This document shows, piece after piece, positions 5,828-7,065 of a stretch of 7,065 nucleotides of DNA. The stretch is from NCBI GenBank assembly GCA_910587465.1, contig CAJUMS010000121.1, positions 1 through 7,065 on the forward strand. Direction: 5' to 3'. Origin of the DNA: an uncultured Oscillospiraceae bacterium (GTDB taxonomy: Bacteria > Bacillota > Clostridia > Oscillospirales > Ruminococcaceae). Under the pieces are notes generated by a model. The model saw only the letters and a list, made by a program, of their open reading frames with translations, was not told the DNA's origin and made no database searches. The first letter of the stretch is position 1; every line of letters starts with the position of its first letter. The translations under genes were made by a program, and so were the position numbers.

Positions 5828-6150
5828 GCATTGAATGCGCTGCTTGAATTCAAAGAAAAGTGGCAACAGAACTATCCGAGCTGCGTTAAAAGTCGGGAAG
5901 AAAATTGGGATATCCTGTCCACATTTTTCACATATCCCGCTGAGGTTCGCGTATGACCTACGGTCAAACTAGATAATATATACGACAAATATTATCGAGG
6001 GACTGAATCGTCAATTCCGCAAGATTACGAAAAACAAGCCGTCATTTACCAACGATGACAGCCTGCGAAAAATTTTGTATCTTGCGTCGAAATTGGGAGC
6101 TGGTATCTAACCAGCTTTCGACAATGTTCGCGGACAGAGAATCCGCGTAA
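5828..6150 (+). pseudogene. IS256-family (Mutator-type) transposase, decayed C-terminal remnant
   Basis: Three pieces in different frames line up with the end of IS256 transposases. 5828-5953 reads ALNALLEFKEKW, YPSCVKSREENWDIL and FFTYPAEVR. 5973-6092 reads IIYTTNIIEGLNRQFRKI, then KNKPSF and LRKILYLASK. 6091-6150 reads NWELVSNQLSTMFADRES, then TAA. Between pieces 1 and 2, 22 nt replace one expected codon (net +19). Between pieces 2 and 3, the usual stretch of about a dozen residues (N-I-x-x-K-W region) is deleted. The N-terminal two thirds, including the first catalytic Asp residues, are absent. The remnant cannot transpose. No terminal inverted repeats or target duplications were found around it. 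Confidence 0.88.
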
Positions 6151-6164
6151 TCGGATTTCTTCTC

Positions 6165-6885
6165 TTAGATCAGCTTTATTCCCGATGTATCCGCGCCCGC
6201 AAGTGATCGGCTGATACGTTCTCCGATATTTAAATACGAATTATCCGCTTGCCTTAGCATATACAGATCGTTTTTGCTGCCGCCGTAAGCCGCGACCGTT
6301 TAGCCGTCATCTTGCAGCAGCTTCACGATAAAATATTTGGTTTCAGCCGAGATAAGCGTATCTGCTATAACTTTTTCAAGCCAAGAATTTCCAAAATTCT
6401 TTCCCACAGTATACTGATTACCGAAGAAATAACGAAATAATTCTTGCTGTGGACATCGTTGTAAATTAGATCATCCGGTTCTATGGAATTGCTTTTTGCA
6501 AGGTCGTATTTCAGCTCGCGAATTTTGTTGTCGAATCTCATTAACTGAAATCCCGTATAAAAATCTCCGTTAAAGGCGTGTGTTATGTAATTATTCGAGC
6601 ATACCCGAAAAGAGTCCTGCTTGATAACGGTTTTACCATTATCGCAAATACAAATATTACAAGGTTCGGTGTAAATCGATTTTATTTGATCAACAATTTT
6701 TTCCGCAAACCGAAATGAGCCAAACCAGTTTTCGATACCTTGAATAAAGCTAATTTTAGCAAGCCGTTACGCGTATTGAATGCAAATCGAGTTTTTTCAT
6801 CGTTATTAAGCTCGGAAAATCTCTCCAACGACAGTTTGTTCAGTTCCGCACTGCCGTTTATTACTGTAATATCAAGGTTGCTCAA
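6165..6885 (-). pseudogene. HAD-like hydrolase pseudogene
   Basis: Reading the minus strand and joining three frames gives ~240 residues. The first stretch (6885 to ~6757) has VINGSAELNKLSLERFSEL. After a frameshift near 6753-6760 come SFIQGIENWFGSFRFAEKIV, CICDNG, YITHAFNGDFYTGFQLM and LIYNDVHSKNYF. After a second shift near 6424-6430 come GNQYTVGKNFGNSWLEKV, ETKYFIVKLLQ and YGGSKNDLYML, ending at TAA (6165-6167). The last block is motif IV of HAD phosphatases (GDSxND), here with the first Asp changed to Gly. An in-frame TAA (6300-6302) lies just before it. The TTG at 6885 with AAAGGA upstream could be a start but overlaps the end of the IS3 fragment, so the true N-terminus may be lost. The convergent IS256 remnant ends 14 bp away. 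The gene is dead; its former substrate is unknown. Confidence 0.75.
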
Positions 6886-7064
6886 CAGAGTTGTCCTTTC
6901 GTTTTGCTGCTTCCCATATGACCATTATACCACTTTATCCGGTCTCTTAGTGCCATTTTTGATCTTATTTTATACTTCCTGCAAATTTCAATCAGACTCC
7001 CTTTACCCGATTTTTCGAGCGACTCATATTTCGATACTATTTCCTGCAGCGACGACAGCTTTAT
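6882..7064 (-). pseudogene. IS3-type OrfA (helix-turn-helix) fragment, cut by window edge
   Basis: The minus-strand frame entering from the right edge reads LSSLQEIVSKYESLEKSGKG, then LIEICRKYKIRSKMALRDRI and KWYNGHMGSSKTKGQLC, and stops at TGA (6882-6884). The pattern 'xLxEICxKYxIRSxxxLxxWIKWYNxH' is that of the second helix-turn-helix repeat in the OrfA protein of IS3-group transposases in clostridia. The usual downstream part (a basic MTKGR-like stretch and the leucine zipper) is missing or degenerate. It therefore seems truncated at its 3' end where it meets the HAD pseudogene. The 5' part lies outside the window, so an intact upstream portion cannot be judged. Confidence 0.6.
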
Positions 7065-7065
7065 C

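Noticed and set aside
6924..6929. TATAAT on the minus strand upstream of the HAD pseudogene
   Set aside because: It coincides with the Tyr-Asn codons of the conserved WYNGH segment in the IS3 fragment and has no -35 at a suitable distance.
1..7065. CRISPR arrays, tRNA or rRNA genes, complete IS elements with terminal repeats
   Set aside because: No regularly spaced repeats, no cloverleaf-like sequence, and no matched terminal inverted repeats around the transposase remnants were found by eye.

Overview
The window looks like a low-GC Gram-positive (Firmicutes, class Clostridia) accessory region. The genes are A/T-rich and have strong Shine-Dalgarno sequences (GAGGAGG, GAAAGGAGG). The ECF sigma/anti-sigma pair and the debris of a large serine recombinase, an IS256-type and an IS3-type transposase are typical of gut clostridia such as Ruminococcaceae/Oscillospiraceae or Lachnospiraceae. 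I cannot name the species.

Left half (1-3842): three genes on the + strand look like a multi-gene immune (anti-phage) cassette. The first is only a C-terminal tail cut by the window edge; its family is not securely recognised. Its TAG stop is directly followed by the ATG of the second gene. The second gene encodes a 305-residue protein with an AlbA/Schlafen-like N-terminal fold and a C-terminal PD-(D/E)XK-like nuclease domain. After 132 bp comes an 834-residue NACHT-family STAND NTPase with Walker A, Walker B and TTRP sensor motifs, an FLH-type motif of the winged-helix region, and a C-terminal pentapeptide-repeat domain. By analogy with bacterial NLR-like defence proteins, the NACHT module would oligomerise when the C-terminus senses an invader. 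Its own N-terminus or the neighbouring nuclease would then carry out the response. The partnership is inferred from gene order only.

Middle (3843-4667): about 540 bp contain no gene but a dense series of stem-loops, among them a perfect 10-bp inverted repeat and two probable Rho-independent terminators. Next comes a scar. An AT-rich promoter and Shine-Dalgarno lead into the first ~18 codons of what may be a WYL-type regulator, which run into an antisense internal fragment of a large serine recombinase. That fragment ends just upstream of the sigma gene's Shine-Dalgarno.

Right half (4668-7065): an intact ECF-type sigma factor overlaps by 4 bp (ATGA) a gene for a small single-pass membrane protein, probably its anti-sigma factor. 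The rest is decayed: an IS256-family transposase C-terminus in three frames on +, a HAD-like hydrolase pseudogene on - with at least two frameshifts and an in-frame stop, and an IS3 OrfA-like fragment on - reaching the window end. The most interesting content is the AlbA-nuclease/NACHT-pentapeptide cassette; after that come the stem-loop cluster and the mosaic junction in front of the sigma gene.
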